From Bacteroidales bacterium UBA2712 (lineage in GTDB: Bacteria > Bacteroidota > Bacteroidia > Bacteroidales > Paludibacteraceae): a stretch of DNA of 64,000 nucleotides. Positions 17,397 to 26,596 of the stretch are shown here, one piece after another. The position numbers and the translations under genes were made by a program. The notes beneath the pieces are model-generated. The model had not been told where the DNA came from. It did not search any database and saw only the letters and a program-made list of their open reading frames with translations. Each line of letters begins with the position of its first letter. Positions within the stretch are counted from its first letter, which is position 1. The DNA lies in assembly GCA_002354055.1 (NCBI GenBank), contig DEKW01000005.1:62001-126000 (forward strand), given 5' to 3'.

Positions 17397-18382
17397 ATCT
17401 GTTTTACTATTGTTTCTGCTTCTATCTGTCGGCAGGCGTAATTGCCATACCTGCAATGATTGGTCCCGTGGCACGAGCATGGTCTGCATCGTAACTCATG
17501 GCGTTGGATGATGTCTTCCGGTTTCTGTTTCCATCCCGCAAATCCTATTCGTGGGTCGGTCGCGCACCAGACACTGATAGCCCTTAATCCCACTAAACTC
17601 GACAGGTGTTGGTTAGCGCTGTCCATACAGATCATCACATCCAACTTCCGCATCAGCTCCAGCTCCTCTTTCAGACTCAGTCTCCCGGCAACACTCTCTG
17701 TGCGCGGAAAAACACTTGCCCATTGCCGCAACATCTCGCACTCGATCATTCCGGCGCCAAAGAGGAACACCCGCGTCGTTTCATCGGCACTCAACAACTC
17801 GATAATATCTTTCGTTACGCGGTATGGCAACATGTTCGACCGGCTCTTGGCAAAAGGCGCCAGACCAATCCATCTGCCTTTTTTCTCTCCGTATCTCTCT
17901 TCAATCGTTTTTGCGGCAGCTTCATTCATCGGTAGCGCAGTGAACTCCGTGTCGGTCTCTAATCCCGCGCGACGGAAAGTGTCTGCGTACCGCTCAAACT
18001 CCGTCGGCAATGGTTTCCGGCCGAAACCGAACAGCGTGATCAGATGTTTGCGGAACCGCCCGTAACGAACACTCGTCACTTTCTTGCCGCTTAACCATAA
18101 TAAGGTTCGCAACACACGCGTGCGCGGCACGTCCTGCAAATCGATCACTTCATCTACTTGGTCTCGCAACGCCCGCCATAACGCCCATACGCCTTTCCAA
18201 CTCAGGTGGTTATCTACCTCCCAAAATCGCACATTCGGCATCGCGGCGAACATCGCGCCCAAGTCTTTCTTGCTGGCGACTACAAACCGGTCATTCGGAT
18301 AGCGCCTGCTGAGCGATGCCACAACGGGGACCGTCATAGCCACATTGCCCAAAGTCGCCAAACGAATGATCAGGTATGTCAT
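17393..18382 (-). CDS. Family 9 glycosyltransferase (heptosyltransferase-like)
   Basis: This GT-B enzyme (329 aa from ATG 18382) is related to LPS heptosyltransferases. Characteristic pieces are IIRLATLGNVAMTVPVVASL at the N-terminus, GLAPFAKSRSN in the donor domain and MICMDSANQHLSSLVGLRAISVWCATDP near the C-terminus, here seen as DSANQHLS and the following G-x-W segment. A purine-rich GGAAGGA sits six bases before ATG 18382, favouring it over a start five codons upstream. It probably adds a heptose or similar sugar to lipid A core. Its neighbours (DUF4861 upstream, ParA downstream) do not share that role. Confidence 0.87.
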   Translation of the reverse strand: MTYLIIRLATLGNVAMTVPVVASLSRRYPNDRFVVASKKDLGAMFAAMPNVRFWEVDNHLSWKGVWALWRALRDQVDEVIDLQDVPRTRVLRTLLWLSGKKVTSVRYGRFRKHLITLFGFGRKPLPTEFERYADTFRRAGLETDTEFTALPMNEAAAKTIEERYGEKKGRWIGLAPFAKSRSNMLPYRVTKDIIELLSADETTRVFLFGAGMIECEMLRQWASVFPRTESVAGRLSLKEELELMRKLDVMICMDSANQHLSSLVGLRAISVWCATDPRIGFAGWKQKPEDIIQRHELRCRPCSCHGTNHCRYGNYACRQIEAETIVKQI

Positions 18383-18384
18383 CT

Positions 18385-19260
18385 TTATTCCTTCCATTCA
18401 CTCCAGGTCGCCCCGAAGTAATAAGTTAACGTATCGCCCAACTGATAGGGTTTTACCGCAATCAGATTGCCGTCCTGCAGATCTGTCACGGTTGCCTCCG
18501 GTACTTGGACGGTGATATAAATCCGCCCTTGCGAAGTGCTGCCGTTATACTCATAATTCATCTGCGCTGCTGTCTTGTCGCTCAATGCGTCCTCTTCGTA
18601 GAAGACCGTACCGAGGCTCTCATAGACTTCAAAATGGTCAATCGTGTCGTGCATATATATACCGCCACCGACCAGCAACTCACCGTCGTATTCGCCTTTT
18701 AGTACCACTTCAGCTTTGTTCATCGCCGTCCCCGCTTCCGCAGTGATGGTGATACTCTCCTGCAGTACCTTTTCACCTACTTGCAGGCTGTCGTACTCCA
18801 GACGGAAAACAAATTTCTCAGGCGTTTGTTCCAGTATCTCCCATCGGTCGTACGGACCGCCGATGTAGGTCTTGTTATCCGCCAGAACGACCAAACCTCC
18901 GCAACCGCAGGTATGGCCTACTTTATAGCAGTCCAGACCCTTACCGTAATTAATATGGTAAGGCAGACCCAATACATGTTCGCGGTAGTAGAAACTGTCA
19001 ACCACCAGTTCCGGACTGGCCTTCAGCCACAGATCGACACCGTTACTCGGATTCTCTCCTTTCAGCGCAGGACCGTACATGCGAAATGCCGCATACTCGT
19101 TCTCCCACGCAAAATCATCCTTTCTTTCCGGCACATAGCGCCCGTACACTTTCGGCTGAACCGCATTCTCCGTCTCGGACGGATTTCCTTCTTGCGGCTT
19201 TTTATGACACGCTATCAGCGTGAGCGCCATCAATGCAAAAAATATTATCTTTCTCATCAT
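18385..19260 (-). CDS. DUF4861 lipoprotein
   Basis: This is a lipoprotein of 291 residues with the lipobox TLIAC close to the N-terminus after a hydrophobic stretch. The start at 19260 gives a normal signal peptide; the extension upstream would run into the KduD gene's 3' region. The body is beta-rich with conserved pieces NPSNGVDLWLKASPE, GKGLDCYKVGHTCGCGG and YIGGPYDRWEI, as in DUF4861 proteins. These are often found with pectin or ulvan-type uronate degradation genes and are thought to act on unsaturated uronides. Adjacent KduD and KduI genes support that. Confidence 0.75.
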   Translation of the reverse strand: MMRKIIFFALMALTLIACHKKPQEGNPSETENAVQPKVYGRYVPERKDDFAWENEYAAFRMYGPALKGENPSNGVDLWLKASPELVVDSFYYREHVLGLPYHINYGKGLDCYKVGHTCGCGGLVVLADNKTYIGGPYDRWEILEQTPEKFVFRLEYDSLQVGEKVLQESITITAEAGTAMNKAEVVLKGEYDGELLVGGGIYMHDTIDHFEVYESLGTVFYEEDALSDKTAAQMNYEYNGSTSQGRIYITVQVPEATVTDLQDGNLIAVKPYQLGDTLTYYFGATWSEWKE

Positions 19261-19291
19261 AAAAGCCAAAGATGCCTCTAATAAATCAAAA

Positions 19292-20095
19292 TTACTTGGG
19301 CTGGCGACCAATATAGGCCAAAATACCTCCATCTACATAAATGATCTGTCCGTTGACGGCATCAGATGCGTGGCTGGCAAGGAACACCGCCGTGCCGCCT
19401 AACTCATCCGCATCGAGCCATCTTCCCGCAGGAGTCTTCGCGCAGATGAATGCGTCAAACGGATGTCGGCTTCCGTCCGGCTGCGGCTCACGAAGAGGCG
19501 CGGTCTGCGGCGTGGCAATATAGCCCGGTCCCAGACCGTTACACTGGATGTTGTACTCGCCGTACTCCGAGCAGATATTACGGGTCAGCATCTTCAGACC
19601 GCCTTTCGCTGCGGCGTACGCACTCACGGTCTCGCGGCCCAACTCACTCATCATCGAGCAGATATTGATGATCTTGCCTTCGCGTCTTGCCATCATCTCC
19701 GGCAGAACCGCCGCACTCACGATATACGGTGCCACGAGGTCAATATCAATCACCTGCTGGAACTCTTCGCGTTTCATCTCATGCATCGGGATACGTTTGA
19801 TGATACCGGCGTTGTTGACAAGAATATCAATCTGTCCCACCTCTTTGTGAATGCGCTCTACCAGCTCCTTCACGGCCTTCTCGTCCGTCACGTCACATAC
19901 ATATCCCTTGACGTTTTCAATGCCGGCCGCCTTGTAATCTTCGATAGCCTTTGCGACAGCTTCTTCATGACGCGCATTGAAAATAATGGTCTTTGCCCCT
20001 GCTTGAGCAAACGCTTTCGCAATCGCGAAACCTATTCCGTAGCAAGCACCTGTCACCCAGGCGTTCTTGCCTTCCAAACTAAACAAATTTGTCAT
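19292..20095 (-). CDS. kduD: KduD-like short-chain dehydrogenase (2-deoxy-D-gluconate 3-dehydrogenase / gluconate 5-dehydrogenase)
   Basis: This classical SDR (267 aa) reduces 2,5-diketo-3-deoxygluconate to 2-keto-3-deoxygluconate, using NAD(P)H. It shows the cofactor motif TGACYGIGFAIA, the structural NNAG and the catalytic S-Y-K set with YAAAKGGL. The C-terminus GLGPGYIATPQTAPLR and the lid match KduD/IdnO-like proteins. The ATG start at 20095 was preferred to a TTG four codons earlier. With KduI next to it, a uronate pathway role is more likely than gluconate oxidation. Confidence 0.85.
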   Translation of the reverse strand: MTNLFSLEGKNAWVTGACYGIGFAIAKAFAQAGAKTIIFNARHEEAVAKAIEDYKAAGIENVKGYVCDVTDEKAVKELVERIHKEVGQIDILVNNAGIIKRIPMHEMKREEFQQVIDIDLVAPYIVSAAVLPEMMARREGKIINICSMMSELGRETVSAYAAAKGGLKMLTRNICSEYGEYNIQCNGLGPGYIATPQTAPLREPQPDGSRHPFDAFICAKTPAGRWLDADELGGTAVFLASHASDAVNGQIIYVDGGILAYIGRQPK

Positions 20096-20177
20096 TTTAC
20101 GCTCCAATCGTTAGTTATTCGTTAGTAATAAGTTAGTTATTCGTTGGTTATTCAGCCTACGTCACTTATCTGTCTAT

Positions 20178-21020
20178 TTACTTCAAGTCCGTGATTTTGC
20201 TGAAGTCCTGATCTCCGTAATCCAGGTTCTCGCCGCCCATGCCCCAGATGAAGGTGTAGTTATGGGTAGCTGCGGCGCTATGGATGGACCACTCCGGACT
20301 CAGAACGGCTTGATTGCCTTTCATCCAGATGTGGCGGGTCTCTTCTACTTCGCCCATGAAATGACACACAGCCTGCTCTTCCGGCACTTCGAAATAGAAA
20401 TACGCCTCCATGCGACGGCTGTGAACGTGCGCCGGCATGGTGTTCCAGACGCTGCCCGGAGCCAACTCTGTCATACCCATCTGTAACTGGCAAGTCGGCA
20501 GAACTTGGTTGACCAGCATCTTGTTGATGTCGCGCTCGTTGGACATCTCCAAACTTCCCATGTGTGCTACCACCGCATCTTTCTTCGTCACCTTCTTGTT
20601 CGGGTACGCGCAATGCGCGGTGGTGGAGTTGAAGTAGAACAGCGCCGGCTTGTTCGCATCCAAGCTCTCGAACTTCACTTCGCGGTCGCCACGGCCCAGA
20701 TAGAGCGCCTCTTTGTAGTCCAACTCGAACACCTCGTCGCCTGCAATCACTCTTCCTTTTCCACCCACATTGAAGATACCCATCTCACGGCGGGTCAGGA
20801 AATACGGAGCTTTCAGCGGATCAATCGCCTCCAGCAACAAGGTCTCCCCAACCGGCATCGCACCGCCTACAATCATTCGGTCGTACATGGAATACACCAT
20901 GTTTACTTCGTTCTTCACAAACACGTTCTCGATCAGAAAATCTTTTCTCAGACGAGTAGTGTCATAACTCTTTGCGTCCGTCGGATTCGACGCGTAGCGC
21001 ACTTCATAATTCGTTTTCAT
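20178..21020 (-). CDS. kduI: 5-keto-4-deoxyuronate isomerase KduI
   Basis: KduI (280 aa, usual length) isomerises 5-keto-4-deoxyuronate to 2,5-diketo-3-deoxygluconate in pectin and glycosaminoglycan breakdown. It is a cupin; the Zn ligands are suggested by PAHVHSRRMEAYFYF and a later His in SPEWSIHSAAATHNYTFIWGM, given here as two segments. FNVGGKGRV and YLGRGDREVKFES are typical KduI sequences. The 82 bp downstream to kduD contain direct repeats related to gttagttattcgtta. No polysaccharide lyase or KDG kinase is present in the window. Confidence 0.93.
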   Translation of the reverse strand: MKTNYEVRYASNPTDAKSYDTTRLRKDFLIENVFVKNEVNMVYSMYDRMIVGGAMPVGETLLLEAIDPLKAPYFLTRREMGIFNVGGKGRVIAGDEVFELDYKEALYLGRGDREVKFESLDANKPALFYFNSTTAHCAYPNKKVTKKDAVVAHMGSLEMSNERDINKMLVNQVLPTCQLQMGMTELAPGSVWNTMPAHVHSRRMEAYFYFEVPEEQAVCHFMGEVEETRHIWMKGNQAVLSPEWSIHSAAATHNYTFIWGMGGENLDYGDQDFSKITDLK

Positions 21021-21703
21021 ATATCTGTATTTTTATCTGTTGCTTTTGTTGCTTTGTGTTTGTTGCCAAACTTCTTCTTTATCGGCCAATACCATCCTAA
21101 ATTGATACTCAGATCCATCGGACTGGCCATATTGTATTTGTCGGTCACGTTTGTTCCTACTATACCTCCAAAGGAGTAATCAAACCGCACTTCCAACTCA
21201 TACGCGCCGGCGTTCTTTGTGCGGACATAGAAACCTGTTCCTGCCGCTAATCCCCAATCGAAAGGATGGGTGATAGCGTTACTCTCATCCCATACGCAGT
21301 AACCGATCTGCGGACCGAGGTTGAAGATCCACCGGCATACTTCGCTTCCGAAATTAAGGTGCATGAGGATTGGTAACTCTACATAATGCAGGTTTCTTGC
21401 TACCCGTCCTTCTCCTTCAGTCTTTGTCGCCCATCCGCGGTGCATGTAGTTCAGCTCCATCTGGAAATGGCAGTATTTATGTCCGGCAAAGCGGAACACA
21501 ACTCCTGCATTGCCTCCTAAGACGCACGCGTTGGTAATAGGGCTCATGCCTTCTGCTGCCGGACGGAAGATGACCGAACCGGCACTCACACCTCCGTGTG
21601 CTCCGACCCAGTACTCCGGCACTTTCATCCTCGGCTGCGCTTCTGCAGCCAAAAATCCCATGATGCCAAGCACCAAAATTACTATGTACCTATAACCTTT
21701 CAC
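21017..21703 (-). CDS. Outer-membrane beta-barrel protein (PorT-like)
   Basis: This 228-residue protein has a signal peptide ending near AEAQ. It is built of alternating amphipathic strands rich in Gly and aromatics (YWVGAHGGVSAGS, HYVELPILMHLNF, LGPQIGYCVWD), as in small eight-stranded barrels of the PorT/outer_membrane_beta-barrel family. A hydrophilic Lys-rich tail follows. The stop overlaps kduI by 4 bp. The N-terminal side is separated from the LysM gene by cgttcattcgtt-type repeats. Specific function is unknown. Confidence 0.75.
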   Translation of the reverse strand: MKGYRYIVILVLGIMGFLAAEAQPRMKVPEYWVGAHGGVSAGSVIFRPAAEGMSPITNACVLGGNAGVVFRFAGHKYCHFQMELNYMHRGWATKTEGEGRVARNLHYVELPILMHLNFGSEVCRWIFNLGPQIGYCVWDESNAITHPFDWGLAAGTGFYVRTKNAGAYELEVRFDYSFGGIVGTNVTDKYNMASPMDLSINLGWYWPIKKKFGNKHKATKATDKNTDI

Positions 21704-21738
21704 TCGTTCATTCGTTCACCCGTTCACTCGTTCATTCG
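21704..21738 (+). repeat. cgttcact/cgttcatt short repeat tract reaching into a gene end
   Basis: Units of the form cgttcatt, cgttcacc and cgttcact follow one another from the beta-barrel gene start to past the LysM gene stop. The last residues of the LysM protein (RMNE) are encoded by the tract, so the repeat defines the end of that gene. Confidence 0.75.
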
Positions 21739-23124
21739 TTTCTCTACTACTTTCACGCCGGCATTCTGGTATCCGCCATTCTGTACTTTCACCCACCGGA
21801 TCTCGGATTGCAGACCCTCATGTGCGGTCTCTTCCCCGTGTAACCAGGTCAAAGCTGCAGACATCAGATCGTATCCCAATAAGTCATACCGCGGCGCTTC
21901 GCTTGTGTGGTCGTTAACGTAGTAATCTGCCCATTGTGCATCATATACCTCCCATCCTTCCGAACGGGTGAAAACAGAGGTATATACCTGCGGCAGATCG
22001 ATCGTCTCTTTCTGCCATGCGTAGCGGCTGACCAAACGAATCCGGTAGCCCTCCGTCTGTAACTTATACAGATGGGACAGCAGCACACGAATATGTTGGA
22101 ATCGGTCGGAATGTAAGATGACGAGGTTTTCCTTATCTCTATCCAAAGCATAATAGGCACTGTCGTTCAGCAGGTCTCGCATCGTCAGTTCCTGATACTC
22201 GATACCTTGTTCACTCATTGCGCTTCGCAGCGTACGGATGGAGGAAGACAGATCATTCTCGCGCACGTCGAGAACTACGCAATGAATCGCTTCGCCTTTT
22301 GCTTTCATCCACTGGCAAAGGCTGTCTGCCTCTTGGGCGGCTGTGGAGTTGAACTGCAAGGCATATGGATGTGCCTCTAACTCCACATTGTCGCTAAACG
22401 GCAGAATCAGGGGTACTTCATGTTGGTCGCACCAGGTAGCCACCCGCTCTATCTGAATCGGATAAACGGGTCCGATGATAGCTTGTACGCTATCTAACTC
22501 CGTGCTGTCGCAAAGGGCATTCACTTTTCGTTCGCTGCGTTCCGTGTCATACACGCGCAGACGGTATAAAGTGCTGTCGTTTTGTTTCTCGCTCAAGGCA
22601 ATCAAGGCTCCTTGGTAGAACTCCATCATTCGGTCGGCATTCACACTCCGCTTCGTCTGCTGGCTCTCGAAGGGTAAGAGCATCGCCAACTCCACGACCT
22701 TCCTTGTCTTCGGGAGAACGGAGTCTTCTTCCGTAATCACGGTATCTCGTAATCCCGTAATTACGGTATCCTGTATTTCCGCCTTTGCGGTATCTACGAC
22801 AGCTTCGATCTTCGTCTCCGTAATGATGGTCTGTACGACCCTCGCTTCGGTCTCTTTCACTACCGGCCGTTTGGTCGGAATCAACAAAGTCTCGCCGTAA
22901 TGCAGACCACGCTCGCGCAGTTGCGGATTAAGACGGATGATCTCGCCTTGGCTCACTCCGAAATTGACACCAATACGGTAGAGCCCTATACTGCGCTCCA
23001 CCTCATAGCGATATACCTCTTCGCCGTCAATCGTGTCCAGCGGATAGTTCAGCAATTCTTGCGCTTCCGCGCTAATCAGGGCGAAAGCTGCTGCCAGAAT
23101 TAATAAGAATGTTCTACTTTTCAT
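21724..23124 (-). CDS. LysM plus type 1 periplasmic-binding-fold protein
   Basis: This exported protein (466 aa) begins with a signal peptide ending at SAEAQ. A LysM-like module follows at about residues 38-85 (YEVERSIGLYRIGVNFGVSQGEIIRLNP, shown here only in part), then a Thr/Val-rich linker. The large domain from about residue 140 resembles ABC-type amino-acid substrate-binding proteins (VELAMLLPF, FYQGALIAL, IIGPVYPIQIERVA). Such LysM/PBP proteins are widespread in Bacteroidales without known ligand. It overlaps gldG by 4 bp. Confidence 0.8.
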   Translation of the reverse strand: MKSRTFLLILAAAFALISAEAQELLNYPLDTIDGEEVYRYEVERSIGLYRIGVNFGVSQGEIIRLNPQLRERGLHYGETLLIPTKRPVVKETEARVVQTIITETKIEAVVDTAKAEIQDTVITGLRDTVITEEDSVLPKTRKVVELAMLLPFESQQTKRSVNADRMMEFYQGALIALSEKQNDSTLYRLRVYDTERSERKVNALCDSTELDSVQAIIGPVYPIQIERVATWCDQHEVPLILPFSDNVELEAHPYALQFNSTAAQEADSLCQWMKAKGEAIHCVVLDVRENDLSSSIRTLRSAMSEQGIEYQELTMRDLLNDSAYYALDRDKENLVILHSDRFQHIRVLLSHLYKLQTEGYRIRLVSRYAWQKETIDLPQVYTSVFTRSEGWEVYDAQWADYYVNDHTSEAPRYDLLGYDLMSAALTWLHGEETAHEGLQSEIRWVKVQNGGYQNAGVKVVEKRMNE

Positions 23125-24785
23125 AGTGCTTTCCTCTCATATTTTCTCTTTCGTATCACAAATACTATGCCGCCGATTAATGCCAAGATAGCTACCGGCA
23201 GGATAGTACTAAGTGCTTGTATCCCTGCGCGCTGCTCATGTGCGCGTTTGTCGTTCAGCAATCGCAATGCCACGCTTTTCTCCCGCAACGCAATCAGTCC
23301 GTCGCCGTCCGTGAGCCATAGTACCGCGTTCGTTGCGAAATCGCGGTTGGAGAACTGCATGCCGCTGTAGCGGTCATAACCCATCGGTAGCGCTTGGTTC
23401 TTCATCGTCTCGTTGATCAACACACTTCCGCTGCCGATGACCACTTGTCGGGTCTTTGCGCTGCTCTTTCTGATCGGCTCATCCGTCTCGATACCTTCCG
23501 GCGCCATCCGGTGCGCAAAAGCGCTGGGGAAAGAACCCTCCATCGACACAGCTACCGGCACGTATTGATATGCAAAAGTGTTCATGTCGGGATTCAGATC
23601 GTTCAGATCCACTTCTCCCGGAGTTGCCGTCACGCGGCTGGCGGTCGAAGTTGCCAACAGGACACGTTTCTCTATACCATCTTCGCCTCCCACTGCATCT
23701 ATCGGGCTCACAAACGTACTCATCACTTGGCCTAAGTCCTTTGTGATCGGCGAGCCTTGGCTGGTGAGCAGCAGCGGCGCATAGGTCCATGGCATCGGTT
23801 GCAGGTTCGGCTGCTGAGGGTCGCTGCTGACATTCACCGGTATCGGCAGGCATTGGATGTCTTGTACCAACGCAGGGTTGACACGTACGCCGTAACGGAA
23901 GAGCATGTCCGTCAGCCCTAAATCCAAAGGCAGGATAGGGGTGAATCCTTCGCGTTGCAGTACTTCTTCGCTCAGCCTCACGCCGTTGAGCGACCATAGA
24001 ACCGCTCCACCACGCATGATGTACTGGTCGATGACAAACCGCTCTGCTTCGCTGAAGGCGGTCTGCGGATTGACTATAATAACGGCTTTGTACCCGTCTA
24101 AGATATGGACGTTAACCCGCTCATTCGTTAAGTCGTTCATCGTTATGCTTCCGCGATCAACCTGGAAATACTTGCTTAGTGCGCTCATCAAGTCGTACGT
24201 GTGCGCTTCGTCGGGTTCTCCGTGACCTTCGAGGATCGCTACGCGCGGTGTCTCTGTCTGCTGCAAGAGATGCAAGGCTTCCATGAAGGCGAACTCTAAC
24301 TGCTCAATGCTGGCATTCAGGTTCTCCTCGCCGCTGAGGCCTCTGGTGTTCTTGAGAAGCGTCACCACCGCGCGCTTTCCGTTGTACTCTATGATTGCGT
24401 ACGGATAGACCGTCGTCTGTGCGGTCTTGCCGTTCTGCTCGCGCTCGTGAATGACGATCGGCCTAAGACCCAGCGAATCTATCAATCCGTTCTCTTGTGC
24501 GGCGCTCCATCCATCCTTCACGCGTATGTCTGCATAGACGGCGAGTTCCTCCAAGGTCTCTTCGGTGGCTTTCTTGAGACGCCGGAAACCCGCATTGAGA
24601 TCTCCGCCCAAGAGCAGCGTAACTTCTGCTCTATGGTCTAGGATTGATAGCATTTTCTTGCTTGATTCACTCAAGCTATAGTGCTTGTCGTCCGTAAGGT
24701 CCCAACGAACCGGTCGGAGCTCTAAAACTCCGATCAGCAGCAGCCATAGGCCGCCGAGAAATATGTAATAACTGTACTTACGCAA
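23121..24785 (-). CDS. gldG: GldG-like ABC transporter auxiliary protein
   Basis: The 554-residue protein has an N-terminal membrane helix (YIFLGGLWLLLIGVL), the family landmark RWDLTDDKHYSLS and a C-terminal helix (ILPVAILALIGGIVFVI) followed by a basic tail. This is the architecture of GldG, the extracytoplasmic partner of the GldFA ABC transporter needed for gliding in Flavobacteriia and kept in many non-gliding Bacteroidales. GldF normally lies directly upstream; here that position holds a PPIase. An in-frame cgttcattcgtt-type repeat around 24112-24143 encodes NDLTNERVN. Confidence 0.85.
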   Translation of the reverse strand: MRKYSYYIFLGGLWLLLIGVLELRPVRWDLTDDKHYSLSESSKKMLSILDHRAEVTLLLGGDLNAGFRRLKKATEETLEELAVYADIRVKDGWSAAQENGLIDSLGLRPIVIHEREQNGKTAQTTVYPYAIIEYNGKRAVVTLLKNTRGLSGEENLNASIEQLEFAFMEALHLLQQTETPRVAILEGHGEPDEAHTYDLMSALSKYFQVDRGSITMNDLTNERVNVHILDGYKAVIIVNPQTAFSEAERFVIDQYIMRGGAVLWSLNGVRLSEEVLQREGFTPILPLDLGLTDMLFRYGVRVNPALVQDIQCLPIPVNVSSDPQQPNLQPMPWTYAPLLLTSQGSPITKDLGQVMSTFVSPIDAVGGEDGIEKRVLLATSTASRVTATPGEVDLNDLNPDMNTFAYQYVPVAVSMEGSFPSAFAHRMAPEGIETDEPIRKSSAKTRQVVIGSGSVLINETMKNQALPMGYDRYSGMQFSNRDFATNAVLWLTDGDGLIALREKSVALRLLNDKRAHEQRAGIQALSTILPVAILALIGGIVFVIRKRKYERKAL

Positions 24786-24798
24786 ATTTGTCTTTAAT

Positions 24799-24840
24799 CT
24801 TTCAGCGCAGCGGTCTTTATTCTTTCAGCGCAGCGGTCTT
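24799..24840 (+). repeat. 19-bp direct repeat at a gene junction
   Basis: The sequence ctttcagcgcagcggtctt occurs at 24799-24817 and again at 24822-24840, a 23 bp period. It fills the space between gldG and the PPIase gene and covers the PPIase stop codon. Confidence 0.92.
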
Positions 24841-26596
24841 ACTTCTTGATTTTCTCCCAAACATCTTTGTTGATGTCCACGGTGTATTTCTCACGAAGAG
24901 CTTTGACCCATGCAGCCTCCAGGTAATCCTGGTAGTCGGTGGTCACTTTGCCTTTCTCGTCCATCCAACTCTCCGGTGCTTTGAGTTTCTTACCCACGCA
25001 AACGACTACCGGCAGTTGCTCATTCGGCGTGAAGGAAGCTTTCTTGTTCTTGAAACCGTATTTGTCGATAGCGCCGTTCTTGCCTTGCTCCCAGAGACCG
25101 TGTTGTACCTTCACATACGTCACACTGTCACAGTTGACGCGGCGAGCGATATAACTCTGGATGGAATCTGTCTCTGCGCTCTTGATAATCGCTTGTGCAG
25201 CTTTAGCGCTGGATTTGTCTTTCGCCTGGATGAGGTAACCTTTCCAACGCGGAGCAGCCCATGTATATTCTTTCTTGTGCGCTTTGAAGTACGCCTCCAG
25301 ACCGGCAGTGTCTTTAGCTGCTTTATCCCATACCTCGCGGAGCGAAACTTCAAAGAGCAGGATACCGTCGTGGTACTCTTGTACCAGATGGCGCAGCTCC
25401 GGATATTTCTCCTCCAGATGGGCGTCGGCGTACGCCTTCACATCCGCGTCGCTCATCTCAGCCGGCAGGTGATATTCTGCGCGGGCTTTGCGAGCAAAAC
25501 TCTTATCTGCCTCCAGTGCACGCTCGTCACGCATTACCTGACGCTGAACCTGCGCGCGAATACTGTCCAGAGGCTGAATACCGCGTTCGGCTTCTTTGTA
25601 GAGAATATGCCATCCGTACTGGGTACGAACGGGAGCGCTGATCTCGCCGGGCTTCATGCTGAAGGCTGCGTCCTCAAACTCCTTGACCATCATTCCTTTG
25701 CTGAACCATCCTAACTCACCGCCACGGGCACTGCTGCCGCGGTCTTCGGATTCGATTTTCGCTACTTCGGCGAAGTTCTCTGCGCTGACGAGATTACGGA
25801 TACTGTCAATCTTCGCTTTCTGGATGGCGTCCAGGCTGTCTGCCGGAACCATCTTCATGATATGGCTGGCTTTGACTTCAATATGGTCACGCTCCTCTTC
25901 TACCTTGACGATATGCCATCCGTATTGCGTGCGGAAGGGTTTGCTGATGCCTCCCACCGGTGTGTTATATACCGCTTCCTCCAGCGGATAGACATAGCGG
26001 AACGGCGTGATCCATCCTAACTCGCCACCGGTCTGCGCTACGTTCGGGTCGGTGCTCAAGTCACGTGCCACGAACTCAAACGAGTCGGGTTTGCGAACCT
26101 TGCGGTTTCTGCCTCCGCGAACAGGGACCTCTTTGCCGACCGTCACGCGCAGGTAAGCATTATTGATCTTCTCCCATGCTTCAGCTTGTGCTGCAGAATC
26201 AGCATTCATCGGACACTGGATGGCGATATGTGCTGCACGGCGGTCTTTCGACATGTGCTGATAGCTCATCTCGATCAGACTATCCATGGCCGCTTCGTCC
26301 TGCAGGTATTTCGGTGTTGCTTGTGCGCGGTAGCCCTTCAACTCTTTCTTGAAACTCTCCGTGGTGTCAATACCCTGCGCCTCGGCCTCTGCCACTTTTA
26401 ACTTGAAATTGATGAACATGTCCAGGTACTCGTCCATGGTCTTCGGATCCACGGCTCCTGCCTGGTTGTTCTTCTCGTAGATGTAGAGGAACTCCTCTGC
26501 GCTTACGTCTTTACCATTAATAATCATCAGCGGCTTCTCGGCCCAAAGGGCGATACTCATTGCCGCTGCGGCTACAAATAAAATTGTCTTTTTCAT
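24839..26596 (-). CDS. Periplasmic parvulin-type peptidyl-prolyl isomerase with two rotamase domains
   Basis: This exported SurA-like chaperone (585 aa) has a signal peptide (MKKTILFVAAAAMSIALWA) and an N-terminal helical SurA-like region. Two parvulin domains follow: the first near residues 125-240 (GELGWITPFRYVYPLEEAVY, QYGWHIVKVE) and the second at about 245-345 (ASHIMKMVP, GGELGWFSKGMMVKEFEDAAF, QYGWHILYKE). A helical C-terminal region completes it. It should fold outer-membrane proteins such as the barrels encoded nearby. The start overlaps the nrnA end by 4 bp. Confidence 0.9.
   Translation of the reverse strand: MKKTILFVAAAAMSIALWAEKPLMIINGKDVSAEEFLYIYEKNNQAGAVDPKTMDEYLDMFINFKLKVAEAEAQGIDTTESFKKELKGYRAQATPKYLQDEAAMDSLIEMSYQHMSKDRRAAHIAIQCPMNADSAAQAEAWEKINNAYLRVTVGKEVPVRGGRNRKVRKPDSFEFVARDLSTDPNVAQTGGELGWITPFRYVYPLEEAVYNTPVGGISKPFRTQYGWHIVKVEEERDHIEVKASHIMKMVPADSLDAIQKAKIDSIRNLVSAENFAEVAKIESEDRGSSARGGELGWFSKGMMVKEFEDAAFSMKPGEISAPVRTQYGWHILYKEAERGIQPLDSIRAQVQRQVMRDERALEADKSFARKARAEYHLPAEMSDADVKAYADAHLEEKYPELRHLVQEYHDGILLFEVSLREVWDKAAKDTAGLEAYFKAHKKEYTWAAPRWKGYLIQAKDKSSAKAAQAIIKSAETDSIQSYIARRVNCDSVTYVKVQHGLWEQGKNGAIDKYGFKNKKASFTPNEQLPVVVCVGKKLKAPESWMDEKGKVTTDYQDYLEAAWVKALREKYTVDINKDVWEKIKK

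Noticed and set aside
16632..17489. ParA with a 31-residue N-terminal extension
   Set aside because: The extension lies entirely within the GT9 gene and the ATGA overlap start at 17396 fits all ParA relatives.
16400..18500. parS site close to parAB
   Set aside because: I looked for a TGTTNCACGTGAAACA-like palindrome and saw none in the window.
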